Below are positions 1 through 7,900 of a DNA stretch of 10,998 nucleotides, piece by piece. This DNA comes from JACZSB01 sp965372015 (GTDB lineage Bacteria; Fidelibacterota; Marinisomatia; SCGC-AAA003-L08; TS1B11), in assembly GCA_965372015.1 (NCBI GenBank), contig CBDVAP010000105.1, positions 1-10,998 of the forward strand. The letters run 5' to 3'. The position numbers were made by a program, and so were the translations under genes. Position 1 is the stretch's first letter. The number at the start of each line of letters is the position of its first letter. The notes below the pieces were generated by a model. It was not told where the DNA came from. It was given only the letters and a program-made list of their open reading frames with translations, and ran no database searches.

Positions 1-20
1 CACGTTTTTTTTTGCAGCAA
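1..20. other. Left window edge with a 9-T run
   Basis: A run of nine T (5-13) lies just outside the left repeat copy. Read on the minus strand, the direction of the sensor gene, it is an A-run followed by the window edge, so it cannot serve as a U-tract terminator for that gene. It could be the U-tract of a plus-strand terminator belonging to a gene outside the window, but no stem is visible. The A-rich minus-strand sequence loosely resembles the A-rich sequence flanking the right repeat copy (10706-10740), so the homology between the copies may extend weakly to the edge. Confidence 0.3.
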
Positions 21-205
21 TCCCCTTGGCTAGCTGCCCCCGTCGACAAGCACTAACCATTTGATGGGTTTTATCTAGGTTTTAGATGGGTTTCTTATGG
101 GTTTTTACTGGGCATTCGTGGGGTCTTTGATGGGCATAAGCTGGGTCGGAGCTAGCCATCGTGCCCCTTAAACTGAGCGGCACCGGCGGGATTAGAGGGA
201 ATTGA
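21..205 (-). repeat. Left copy of a long intergenic repeat (inverted partner at 10499-10706)
   Basis: The sequence here matches the reverse complement of 10499-10706. The core, 28-157, is exactly 130 bp and aligns without gaps to the reverse complement of 10568-10697 at 115 of 130 positions by hand count. It is bounded by an 8-bp inverted pair, GGCTAGCT (28-35) and AGCTAGCC (150-157). Similarity continues past the core on the gene-proximal side through an ATCGTG block and a CCGGCGGGATT block to about 205, where it stops 19 bp from the sensor gene's stop codon. The left copy lacks about 21 bp of hairpin sequence that the right copy has in this proximal part. No target-site duplication is seen around the core. 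Strand is given as the sense in which the upstream gene would be transcribed through it. Confidence 0.9.
61..148 (-). repeat. Array of eight 11-nt units, left copy
   Basis: Eight consecutive 11-nt units fit without a break (61-71, 72-82, 83-93, 94-104, 105-115, 116-126, 127-137, 138-148). Read on the minus strand, the consensus is close to AAACCCAKNNA, with a central CCC in seven of eight units; the unit at 72-82 has CCT. Matching units of the two copies resemble each other more than neighbouring units within one copy, so the array appears to have been copied as a block. Units are contiguous with no spacers, so this is not a CRISPR array. Function unknown. Confidence 0.9.
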
Positions 206-223
206 GGTGGACGGCTGAGCGCG

Positions 224-3200
224 TTAGGCTTCGGACTTATCCGGCAGCAGTTCCTGCAAGATGCTGGAGAACTCGACGGGGTCATACGGCTTGCTGAGCC
301 TGGATTGGAAACCATAGTCCCGGTGTTTCGACATCTCCGGGGCTGAGGGCTGCCCGCCGGTGATAACTGCCTTGATCCCCGGATCACTCTTCCGCACGGC
401 CTGCAGCACTGCCACCACCCCCGGATCGCTCGGGAGGGCCAGATCCAGGAAGATAACCTCGATGGGCTTGCCGGAGGCCCGGGCCTGCTGGACTTTGCGA
501 TTGGCATCGTCTCCCGAGGAGGCGGTACTCACCTGGTATCCCAGGCGGCTCAGGAGACGGCGAGCGGCGTTTCGGATCAGCTCATCCGGTTCTACTATCA
601 GTACCCGGCCAGTGCCGGAGACAAGTTCCGGCTCCTCTTCCGGTGGCGTTACCACCACCTTTGAGGCGGCCGGCAGGTAGAAGGTGAATACGGTGCCCTG
701 GCCCTCCGCCGCTGCCTGGGTAATCCAACCGTTGTGCTGCTCAATTATATTATGGGCCACATAGAGTCCCAAGCCCGGTGCACCATCTCGGGTGGTAAAG
801 AAAGGATCGTAGATCCGGTCCTCGATCATGGCCGGGATGCCACCCCCTTCGTCTTGCAGCGATACGGCCACATACTTGCCCGTTTTCAACGGCCCGATCG
901 GTTCTTTCCTGGTCGCCCGGGCATTTGCCAGCGTGATCCGTAAGGTGCCCCCCAGTTCCATGGCTTGCACCCCGTTGCGTGCCAGGTGGTGAACGACCTG
1001 GCTGATCAGCGTAACATCCACCGCCACCGGCCAGGCCTCCTCATCCAGTTGAAACTCGGGCTTCACGTCGGATCCCCGGAGCGCAAATTGGACTGTCTCT
1101 TTCAGTATCGGAGCTAATTGTCTATTGGCCTTGGCCAGGACGCCGCCACGAGTAAATGTAGCCAACTGCTCCGTTATGCCCCGGGCGTGGCTGATGGTTT
1201 TCTCGGTATCCTGCAGTAGCTCCGCTATCTGTGGTTCGTCAACGGCCTTCATACGGAGGGAACTGATGTTGAGAGCGATGGCTGAGAGGTAGTTATTGAA
1301 ATCCAACGCCAGACCGATGGATAGGGTACCCAATGACTCCAGTTTCTTGGCCCGGAGTCCTTCGGCTTCTTTGAGCTCTTCATCGGTACTATCGTGAAAG
1401 GTGACTACCATTCCGATGGGTTTGCCCGACGCACCGGTTATCGGATTGGCTTGCCCGGCCACATATAGCTGGTCGCCTTTCTTAGTCTGTAGCACAGTGT
1501 CCCGGTCGAAAACAAAAGTTTGGCTTTGTTTGAGTTCCCGGGGACCAGGGAGTGCATATTCCCTGCCATTACCAGCATTGTGCAGTGGGAATACCTCTGA
1601 AAGTGGTTTCCCCCTAACTGTTTCTTCGGTCCGGGCGATCAGCTTTTCCGCCGCCCGGTTCACTAAAATGATGTTCCCTGCCAAGTCGGTGGCAATCACA
1701 GCATTGGCTAAACATCCCAGAGTGCCGGCCAGCTTATCAAGCTCCGTCGCTTGGGCTTCTTCGGTTTCCAACCTGGCGGTGACATCCTGTACCAGCGAAG
1801 CAATCCCATCCAGCTGGCCGCCCTTAGCAAACCAGGGCGTATAGAACCACTCGCAGCGCAGGGTGTGGCCTGCCTGGTCAACATTTTCCTCAACCTGATG
1901 CAATCCAGCTTTCTGCTTCTCAAGTAACCGGCGTAACTGCTTGGGACGATCCCGGCCCCCGGGAGGAATGATCAAATCAATCGCGTTTTTACCAAGTGCC
2001 GACTCTTTGTCATATCCGAAGATTTCTGCTGCGGCCGGGTTCCAATCGGTTACTCGCCACTGCTGATCCCACTCGATGAAAGCTACTGGGGAATGATCGA
2101 CATGATAGGCCAGTTTCTGCTGAGATTCACACAAGGTTTTTTCAGCCTGGTTGCGCTCTGTTATGTCTCGCAAGACCACCGAGAATACAGTTCGATCGGT
2201 AATCTCCATGCGAGATACGGAGGCTTCCACCGGGAATTCTTCCCCGGTTTTTCGTTTGGCCATCACCAAGTCAGCTGCGGTCATCCGTTGCGAATTGTCT
2301 GTACCGCTGGCGAATTCGGCCCAAAAGATATCGTGGCTGGCGTGGAACCGCTCAGGAAATAAAGTGCTCAGCGATTGGCCCAGAATTTCCGCTGCGCTAT
2401 AGCCGAAGATTTGTTCGGCACCCTTATTGAATAGAATGACATTCCGATCGCCGTCAATAGAAATAATGGCCTCAGCCGCTCCATCCAGAATGCCGGCGAA
2501 GGTAGCTTCGCTCCGGATCAGTGCCTCTTTGGTTTCCACGCTATCGGTGACATCCCGGATACTCACGACTACATTGCTGATTTCTTTGGCATTATCACGA
2601 TGTGGCTGGTAAGTGAAGTGAAAGCATCGCCGCCTCCGCTGGCCGAACACTGCCCAGTAGTCCGTCTGAACTTCCTTGCCGGTGAAGGCTTCATCCAAGT
2701 GGGGCTTGAGTTCCTCGGTGAAGGTCGCCTCCCCAAAGATCGCCATCAGGGTCTGGCCAGTGACAGACTCCATTGGCTGGTCCAACATCTGCCCCCAGGC
2801 AGCGTTAGCCGATTTTAAAATATATTCCCGATTAACCAGACCCATCAGCTCAGCAGAGGAATTAATAATGGTCCCGTAGCGTCGCCAGGTATCCTCCAGC
2901 CGGCGCTGGTCAGTAATGTCTTCCAGAGTACCAAGCATTCTGATCGGAGCAGAGCCATCGCTGGTCAATACCCATCGGATTTGGGCCAGCCGCTCGCTGC
3001 CGTCGAGCCATAGAAAACGATACTCGTGCTCGAAGCTTTCTCCACTACGGGGCTTCTTAAATGCGGCCTCAACCGATTGTATGTCATCGGGGTGGACCCG
3101 TTCGAGTAATGCTTCCATCGATGGCACCTGCTCATCCGGGGTCAGGCCAAGAATATCAGCCAGCTTGCCTGACCACTGCATCCGTCCCCCGTCTGAATCG

Positions 3201-4528
3201 CATTCCCAGTACCCCAGGCCGGCAAGACGTTGAGCCGCAGCTTTGGTTTCCTGACAAATGCGAAGAGTCTGCTCCCCGTCCCGCTGCTGGGATAGATCCT
3301 GAAAAACCGTGAGCATCAGCCGGGATCGTTCCGGGATATCCACGAAGGCGGGTGTCACTTTCACAACAGCGGTCCGGCCATGCTTGAAAGTCAGTTCCCG
3401 CTCATACTCCTCAATTGGGCTACCCTTAGAGAAAAGGCGGCGATACTCATCCAAGGTCCATTCTGCTGTACGGTCATTTCGATAGACTTTTGTGAATGGC
3501 TTACCGATAACGTCATCCTGATCGGCTCCAGCCAACCTGCAGTAGCTGGCATTGACGTCGACAATCACGCCCTTACTGTCGGTGAGCCGGAGACCCTCAT
3601 CGGTGGAATTCCAAACCGTCTGGAAGCGAATATCCCTTGCCCGGAGATCACTGGTAGCTTCCCGCTCGGCAGTGATATCAGTGCCCGTGGCTACTAAATT
3701 GGCGATTTCTCCCTGTAGATCAATTACCGGTGTAACCGTGGTTTCCAAGTAAAACAACTGGCCGTTCTTGTTGGCATTGATAAAGGTGCCATAAAACGTT
3801 TGACCTGCCAGGATACAATTCCAGAAATCCTTATAAAACGTTTGTTTGTGTTGCCCGGACTTGAATATTCGGGGATTCTGACCAAGTAACTCCTTACGCT
3901 CGTATCCAGAGAGCTTAACAAGTGCCTCGTTGACATATTCTATGGTTCCTTGTCGGTTGGTGATCAGGATGATATCGCCAATGCGCTCCGCGGCGTCGGA
4001 GATGATTTTACGAGTGTGCTCGGCGGACTTGCGGTCCGTACTATCGCGTATCACCCCCAAGCTGCCTACCAAATGACCGCTGTCGTCGAACTCCGGGACC
4101 ATAGTATCCTCTAACCAGCGATAGGTCTTGGACTTGCCGTGCAGGAATCGATACTCCCGGGTCCCTGATTCTCGGCTGGCCCAGATAGTCTCGGACATCG
4201 ACTTGAATTGCTCCTGGTCATCCGGGTGAACACCATTTAACCACAGATCGCGCTTACTACTAAATTCCCTCGCAGAATAGCCTGTGAGGCTTTTAACCTG
4301 TGGGCTGATAAAAGTCAGCTTACCGTTAAATCGGCCCCGGTCATAGTCGATACGGTAGACCATCTCACCGATACTTTCCCGAATGGCCTGATAGTGCAGA
4401 TCCTCCCTGGCTGGCGCAGTTGGCGCCCCGTGGGTTATCCCCTGCTTTTGGTCAAGCTCGGCTAGCCGACTACGCAAGTTGACAACTTCGTCAGAGAATC
4501 GGGTGCGGGATTTCTTACGTGTGCTCAA
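224..4528 (-). CDS. Eight-PAS hybrid sensor histidine kinase-like protein, phospho-accepting His replaced by Leu
   Basis: This is a 1434-residue, apparently cytosolic signalling protein with no visible signal peptide or membrane segment. Eight PAS domains lie at about residues 45-165, 175-288, 298-415, 432-542, 548-665, 673-792, 804-918 and 932-1050; most end in a D[IVS]T motif typical of PAS/PAC. A helical dimerisation segment follows (about 1053-1130), then an HATPase domain (about 1140-1287) with N-box N1185, G1 box around D1226/G1228/G1230, an F-box DPFFTT (1241-1246) and a GLGL lid (1252-1255). A receiver domain follows (about 1307-1430) with acidic residues E1313/D1315, phospho-acceptor D1362, T1390 and K1413. 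The H-box, normally AHDFNN in this family, reads ALDFNN: residue 1075 is Leu, codon TTG at 1304-1306. Autophosphorylation at the usual site should therefore be impossible. The start is a TTG; an in-frame TGA lies four codons upstream and a GAAAG site sits 6 nt before it. Divergent from the oxidoreductase gene. Ligand and target are unknown. Confidence 0.93.
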   Translation of the reverse strand: MSTRKKSRTRFSDEVVNLRSRLAELDQKQGITHGAPTAPAREDLHYQAIRESIGEMVYRIDYDRGRFNGKLTFISPQVKSLTGYSAREFSSKRDLWLNGVHPDDQEQFKSMSETIWASRESGTREYRFLHGKSKTYRWLEDTMVPEFDDSGHLVGSLGVIRDSTDRKSAEHTRKIISDAAERIGDIILITNRQGTIEYVNEALVKLSGYERKELLGQNPRIFKSGQHKQTFYKDFWNCILAGQTFYGTFINANKNGQLFYLETTVTPVIDLQGEIANLVATGTDITAEREATSDLRARDIRFQTVWNSTDEGLRLTDSKGVIVDVNASYCRLAGADQDDVIGKPFTKVYRNDRTAEWTLDEYRRLFSKGSPIEEYERELTFKHGRTAVVKVTPAFVDIPERSRLMLTVFQDLSQQRDGEQTLRICQETKAAAQRLAGLGYWECDSDGGRMQWSGKLADILGLTPDEQVPSMEALLERVHPDDIQSVEAAFKKPRSGESFEHEYRFLWLDGSERLAQIRWVLTSDGSAPIRMLGTLEDITDQRRLEDTWRRYGTIINSSAELMGLVNREYILKSANAAWGQMLDQPMESVTGQTLMAIFGEATFTEELKPHLDEAFTGKEVQTDYWAVFGQRRRRCFHFTYQPHRDNAKEISNVVVSIRDVTDSVETKEALIRSEATFAGILDGAAEAIISIDGDRNVILFNKGAEQIFGYSAAEILGQSLSTLFPERFHASHDIFWAEFASGTDNSQRMTAADLVMAKRKTGEEFPVEASVSRMEITDRTVFSVVLRDITERNQAEKTLCESQQKLAYHVDHSPVAFIEWDQQWRVTDWNPAAAEIFGYDKESALGKNAIDLIIPPGGRDRPKQLRRLLEKQKAGLHQVEENVDQAGHTLRCEWFYTPWFAKGGQLDGIASLVQDVTARLETEEAQATELDKLAGTLGCLANAVIATDLAGNIILVNRAAEKLIARTEETVRGKPLSEVFPLHNAGNGREYALPGPRELKQSQTFVFDRDTVLQTKKGDQLYVAGQANPITGASGKPIGMVVTFHDSTDEELKEAEGLRAKKLESLGTLSIGLALDFNNYLSAIALNISSLRMKAVDEPQIAELLQDTEKTISHARGITEQLATFTRGGVLAKANRQLAPILKETVQFALRGSDVKPEFQLDEEAWPVAVDVTLISQVVHHLARNGVQAMELGGTLRITLANARATRKEPIGPLKTGKYVAVSLQDEGGGIPAMIEDRIYDPFFTTRDGAPGLGLYVAHNIIEQHNGWITQAAAEGQGTVFTFYLPAASKVVVTPPEEEPELVSGTGRVLIVEPDELIRNAARRLLSRLGYQVSTASSGDDANRKVQQARASGKPIEVIFLDLALPSDPGVVAVLQAVRKSDPGIKAVITGGQPSAPEMSKHRDYGFQSRLSKPYDPVEFSSILQELLPDKSEA

Positions 4529-4534
4529 AAGTGT

Positions 4535-4539
4535 CTTTC
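4535..4539 (-). promoter_or_regulatory. Ribosome binding site supporting the TTG start of the sensor gene
   Basis: Reading the minus strand, GAAAG lies 6 nt before the TTG at 4528-4526. An in-frame TGA four codons upstream rules out any longer start, and the next candidate is a TTG at codon 18. The site is a moderate match to the consensus, so weak translation initiation is likely. Confidence 0.5.
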
Positions 4540-4576
4540 ACAGCCCTTGTTTGGGTTCCAGATTTGCAGGGTGCTA

Positions 4577-4591
4577 ATATAACCATTATAT
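4577..4591 (-). promoter_or_regulatory. Candidate -10 region of the sensor gene inside an AT-rich palindrome
   Basis: The sequence ATATAA-CCA-TTATAT is a perfect palindrome with 6-bp arms and a 3-bp centre. On the minus strand it includes a perfect TATAAT (4590-4585), placed about 57 bp before the TTG start, which would give a 5' leader of roughly 50 nt. No good -35 hexamer was found at the expected distance, so an activator could be involved, or the palindrome may itself be an operator. Assignment by inspection only. Confidence 0.35.
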
Positions 4592-4698
4592 CTGTGGATA
4601 CACTACCATAGATCGGATGATTCGTGGGGTTCGCCAGGCAGTAAACCAGAGTGTGATGTGAACCCACAAGAGCATTAATTTCTTTTCCCGTACCGTAT

Positions 4699-4711
4699 GA
4701 GGGTTACCCTC
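4699..4711. promoter_or_regulatory. Short palindrome, possible operator
   Basis: GAGGGT-T-ACCCTC is a 13-bp palindrome with 6-bp arms and a 1-bp centre, midway between the divergent genes. It could be a regulator binding site or a 5-bp stem with a 3-nt loop. No regulator family is recognised for it. Confidence 0.25.
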
Positions 4712-4818
4712 TACCAGTGAGAAAGGACTAAATTTGGCGCTGCCATTTGGAATGTAAGGGGTGGTTTGGACTGACGATCATGATATATCCAGCCACCAGA
4801 GGCTAAGGCAGTGAATCC

Positions 4819-4911
4819 ATGGTAACCAGATTGAGCCTAATTTCAATATCGACTACTTTCCTCCTCACAGTGACCTTTTCCGAGGCGGCAAGTAACTACA
4901 AGGTCTATTGA
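4819..4911 (+). CDS. Possible 30-residue leader-like or signal-peptide-like ORF
   Basis: An ATG at 4819 opens a 30-codon frame ending in TGA at 4909-4911, 31 bp before the oxidoreductase start. The peptide has a short basic start (MVTR), a hydrophobic stretch of about 16 residues rich in Leu, Ile, Ser and Thr, and then SEAAS, which resembles a signal peptidase site with S and A at -3 and -1. It then stops after a few residues. An AAGG lies 10 nt upstream, too far to be a strong ribosome site. It may be a tiny exported peptide, a leader ORF acting on the next gene, the remnant of a longer exported protein, or chance. Its stop codon lies inside the palindrome at 4902-4918. Confidence 0.25.
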   Translation: MVTRLSLISISTTFLLTVTFSEAASNYKVY

Positions 4912-4918
4912 TTAGACC
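4902..4918 (+). promoter_or_regulatory. Interrupted palindrome just upstream of the oxidoreductase ribosome binding site
   Basis: GGTCTA-TTGAT-TAGACC has perfect 6-bp arms around a 5-nt centre and ends 10 bp before the AGGAG of the oxidoreductase gene. As DNA it could be an operator placed to block transcription; as RNA it would be a small hairpin in the 5' leader. Nothing in the sequence separates these readings. Confidence 0.35.
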
Positions 4919-4928
4919 AAATTTTGTT

Positions 4929-4933
4929 AGGAG
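4929..4933 (+). promoter_or_regulatory. Ribosome binding site of the oxidoreductase gene
   Basis: AGGAG lies 9 nt before the ATG at 4943. It supports this start, which gives the protein about 35 residues more than the usual N-terminus of NifJ-type enzymes. Confidence 0.7.
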
Positions 4934-4942
4934 TACCTACTT

Positions 4943-7900
4943 ATGAACTCAATTACTAAGGATCGCGATATTGACCGGCAATCAGTTGCCCCGGTGCATG
5001 ACGATTTAACAGATACCGGTCCTCGATATCCTGGGATCCCTATCACGACCAATGGCAACCAATTGGTGGCCTACTATACTGAAGCTCGGGTGGCGGAAGC
5101 CGGCATCTTTTACCCCATTACTCCCAGCACAGAGATGGGAGAGAATTTCCAATTGTCTTTTGCCAAGGGGGAGTTGAACGTTTTTGGAGACGCAAAGATT
5201 GCTATTGAGACCGAGGGGGAGCACGCTGCACAAGGCGGGGCCATCACCGCCTCGGTGGCTGGTAAACGGGTTGTGAACTTCACTTCCGGTCAAGGAATTG
5301 TGTATGGCCTGGAACAGTACTATCATGCCCCGGGCAAGCTGGCCACAATGATTGTGGAAGTGGCGGCTCGGGCTCTTACCAAGCATGCCTTGAACGTACA
5401 CTGCGGCCACGACGACATCTACGCCGCCCTGGACACGGGTTGGACTATACTGTTTGCAAAGGATGCCCAGCAGGCCGCCGACCAGGCGCTGATTCTCAGG
5501 AAAGTGAATGAACTGACTCTTAATCCCGGTATCAATGTTCAGGACGGATTTCTAACATCTCACCTTGAGCGTACCTCACGCGTGCTCGAATCGGAGCTAA
5601 TTCGGGACTTCTTAGGACGCACTGACGATATCATCGAGTGTCCCACGGATGCCCAGAAATTGCTTTTTGGCCCCATGCGCCGACGAGTTCCAAAGATGAT
5701 TGATCTGGAGAATCCCATCCTGTTGGGACCAGTGCAAAATCAGGAACACTATATGAATGGAATTGCTGCCCGACGAAATAACTTCGTCGAACCGATTCTG
5801 GGGTTTCTTGAGGAGGCCTATGAGGAATTCGGCGGACTTACCGGCCGTTATTATGGTCTGATCTCAAAGCACAATTGCGACGACGCAGAAACGGTCATGG
5901 TAAGCTTGGGCTCATCAGCCGAGAATATCGAAGCGGCCTCTGATTATCTGGCCCAAACGCGCGGTGAGCACCTAGGCGTGATTCATATCAATGTGATCCG
6001 TCCTTTCCCGGAGAAAGCGATTGTAGAAGCTCTACGCGGCAGGAAGCAGGTAATAGTTCTGGAACGTTCCGATGAACAGACCCCTGGCAATAGCCCGCTA
6101 GCTCGCGATATCCGCACGGCGCTGTCCAAGGCGTTGGAAAACCACAATGGTGTTGCCCACGCGGAACTCCCCACCTTAAGCCCGGAGGAGATGCCCCGGA
6201 TCTTCAATGGTATATATGGCCTGGGTTCCCGGGATTTTCGGCCGGAGGGTATTTTGGGAGCCTATGATTTTGCCTGCAATCGGATAGCGCGTACCGACGG
6301 AAAAAAGGCTTCGGACGGAGTTAGTTTTTTCTACGTGGGGATTGATCATCCATATTCCGTTATTTCCGAGGAAACCCCTTCGCTGCTCCCGGATCATGCC
6401 ATTGCTGTCAGGTTTCACTCTATCGGTGGCTGGGGCATGATCACTACGGGTAAGAATATGGGAGAGATTTTAGGAGCCCTGGGTGATTATGTCCAGAAGC
6501 GAAATGAGGGGAATGGCGCCCTGGGCTCTGCCGGTGAATTGCACGTGAGCGCCAACCCCAAATATGGGTCTGAGAAGAAAGGAGCGCCCACATCCTACTT
6601 CCTGTCGATTGCCCCCGAGAAAATCAGGGTCAATTGCGATCTGCGGCATGTGGACGTGGTCCTCTCTGCCGATCCAAAGATTTTCACTCATTCAAATCCA
6701 TTGGATGGACTGAATCCCGGCGGGGCTTTCGTCTGGGAATACGGGGATGACAATTCGCAACGGGCCTGGGAAAGAATCCCGGTATGGGCACGGCGGCAGA
6801 TCGTCGACGACAAGATAAGGGTGTACTTACTCCCCGGGTTCGACATTGCCCGAGAGGCTACTACCAGGGAAGACCTACAGATGCGTATGCAAGGCAACGC
6901 CTTCCTGGGAGCTTTCTTCAAGGTTTCCACTTTCCTGGCGGATAACAACGTACCAGAGGCAGAATTCCACCGGATTGTCCAAGCCCAATATGAAAAAAAA
7001 TTCAGGCGTTTCGGCAAAGACGTGGTGGCTTCCAATATGCTTGTTATGAAGGCGGGCTTTGAACGTGTCGGGGAGTTGCCTCATGGTACCCTGGAAGGCC
7101 CTGACATGTCCAGTATGCGTGGTCCGACCACCGATCCGTTGGAACCGGGGTCGGTGATTGGCCCCTCGCCAGATAAGGCCCCCCTATTTGGCCTGGAGTT
7201 GTTTGACGGGGAGTTCAGGGGCGGTTACGGCTACAATCAACCGTCTACTGTACTGGCCTCCGTGGGCATGATGGCCTCAGGCACCGGGGCAACGGCCAGC
7301 AAATATGGCGCACGGCGGCAAGTGCCGGTGTTCATCGCCGAGAATTGTACCCAGTGCATGGCCTGTATCACATCTTGCCCCGATACGGCACTGCCCAACG
7401 GTGCCCAGGAGATCGGGACGGTACTGGGGACTGCCATCCGCAGTTACGTGGAGGATGCAACTGCAAAGAATAAGCTACTGGAAGGGCTGGATAGCCTGGA
7501 ATCCCGAGTCCGGGAACGGATGAACTCCATGCTCGACGAAAAGAACCTGGATGTACCTTTCGGTAAGGTGGTGAACGAAGTGTTAGGGGAAATTGAGAAG
7601 GCCGACCCCACCCTGAATGATGGTTCCCTACATCTTCTGAAGACTATGCTGCCCAAGCTGCCGCTGGCCTATTCCCGGGTGAACGCTATTTTCAAAGTCA
7701 AGGAGAAGAAAGAACCCGGTACCGGTGGCCTTTTCTCAATCTTCGTCAGCGATCTTTGCAAGGGGTGTGGTGAATGCGCTACCGAATGTGGCGACCATGA
7801 TGCCTTGCGCATGGTGGACGAGACCGAGGCGCTCAACGGTGAACATGCCTCAGCCATTAAGTTCCTGGATACTCTGCCTGATACGCCCCAGCAGTTCTTG

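Larger units (their letters stand above)
4529..4942. other. Divergent intergenic control region
   Basis: This 414-bp region separates the divergent sensor and oxidoreductase genes and must hold both promoters. It contains an AT-rich palindrome with a TATAAT-like box for the minus strand (4577-4591), a GC-rich palindrome (4699-4711), a possible short ORF (4819-4911), a 17-bp interrupted palindrome (4902-4918) and the ribosome binding site of the oxidoreductase gene. No tRNA or known riboswitch was recognised. I could not assign a convincing promoter to the plus-strand gene by eye. Confidence 0.7.

Noticed and set aside
61..148. CRISPR array
   Set aside because: The 11-nt units are contiguous with no unique spacers and are far shorter than CRISPR repeats; no cas gene is present.
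28..157. MITE or insertion sequence with GGCTAGCT/AGCTAGCC terminal repeats
   Set aside because: No target-site duplication flanks either copy, and homology continues beyond the 8-bp ends on the gene-proximal side, so these ends are not insertion boundaries. No transposase in the window.
21..205. Integron attC site
   Set aside because: No R-box core (GTTRRRY or its complement) pairing was found at the ends, and there is no integrase or cassette-like gene series.
82..507. 141-residue minus-strand ORF overlapping the sensor gene 3' end and the left repeat
   Set aside because: Ser/Pro/Arg-rich low-complexity translation in an alternative frame of the receiver domain and repeat; no motif or ribosome site.
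3810..3880. LOV photosensor domain in the sensor protein
   Set aside because: The PAS2 segment resembles the LOV region but has GQNPRI where LOV domains have GxNCRF; the flavin-adduct cysteine is absent.
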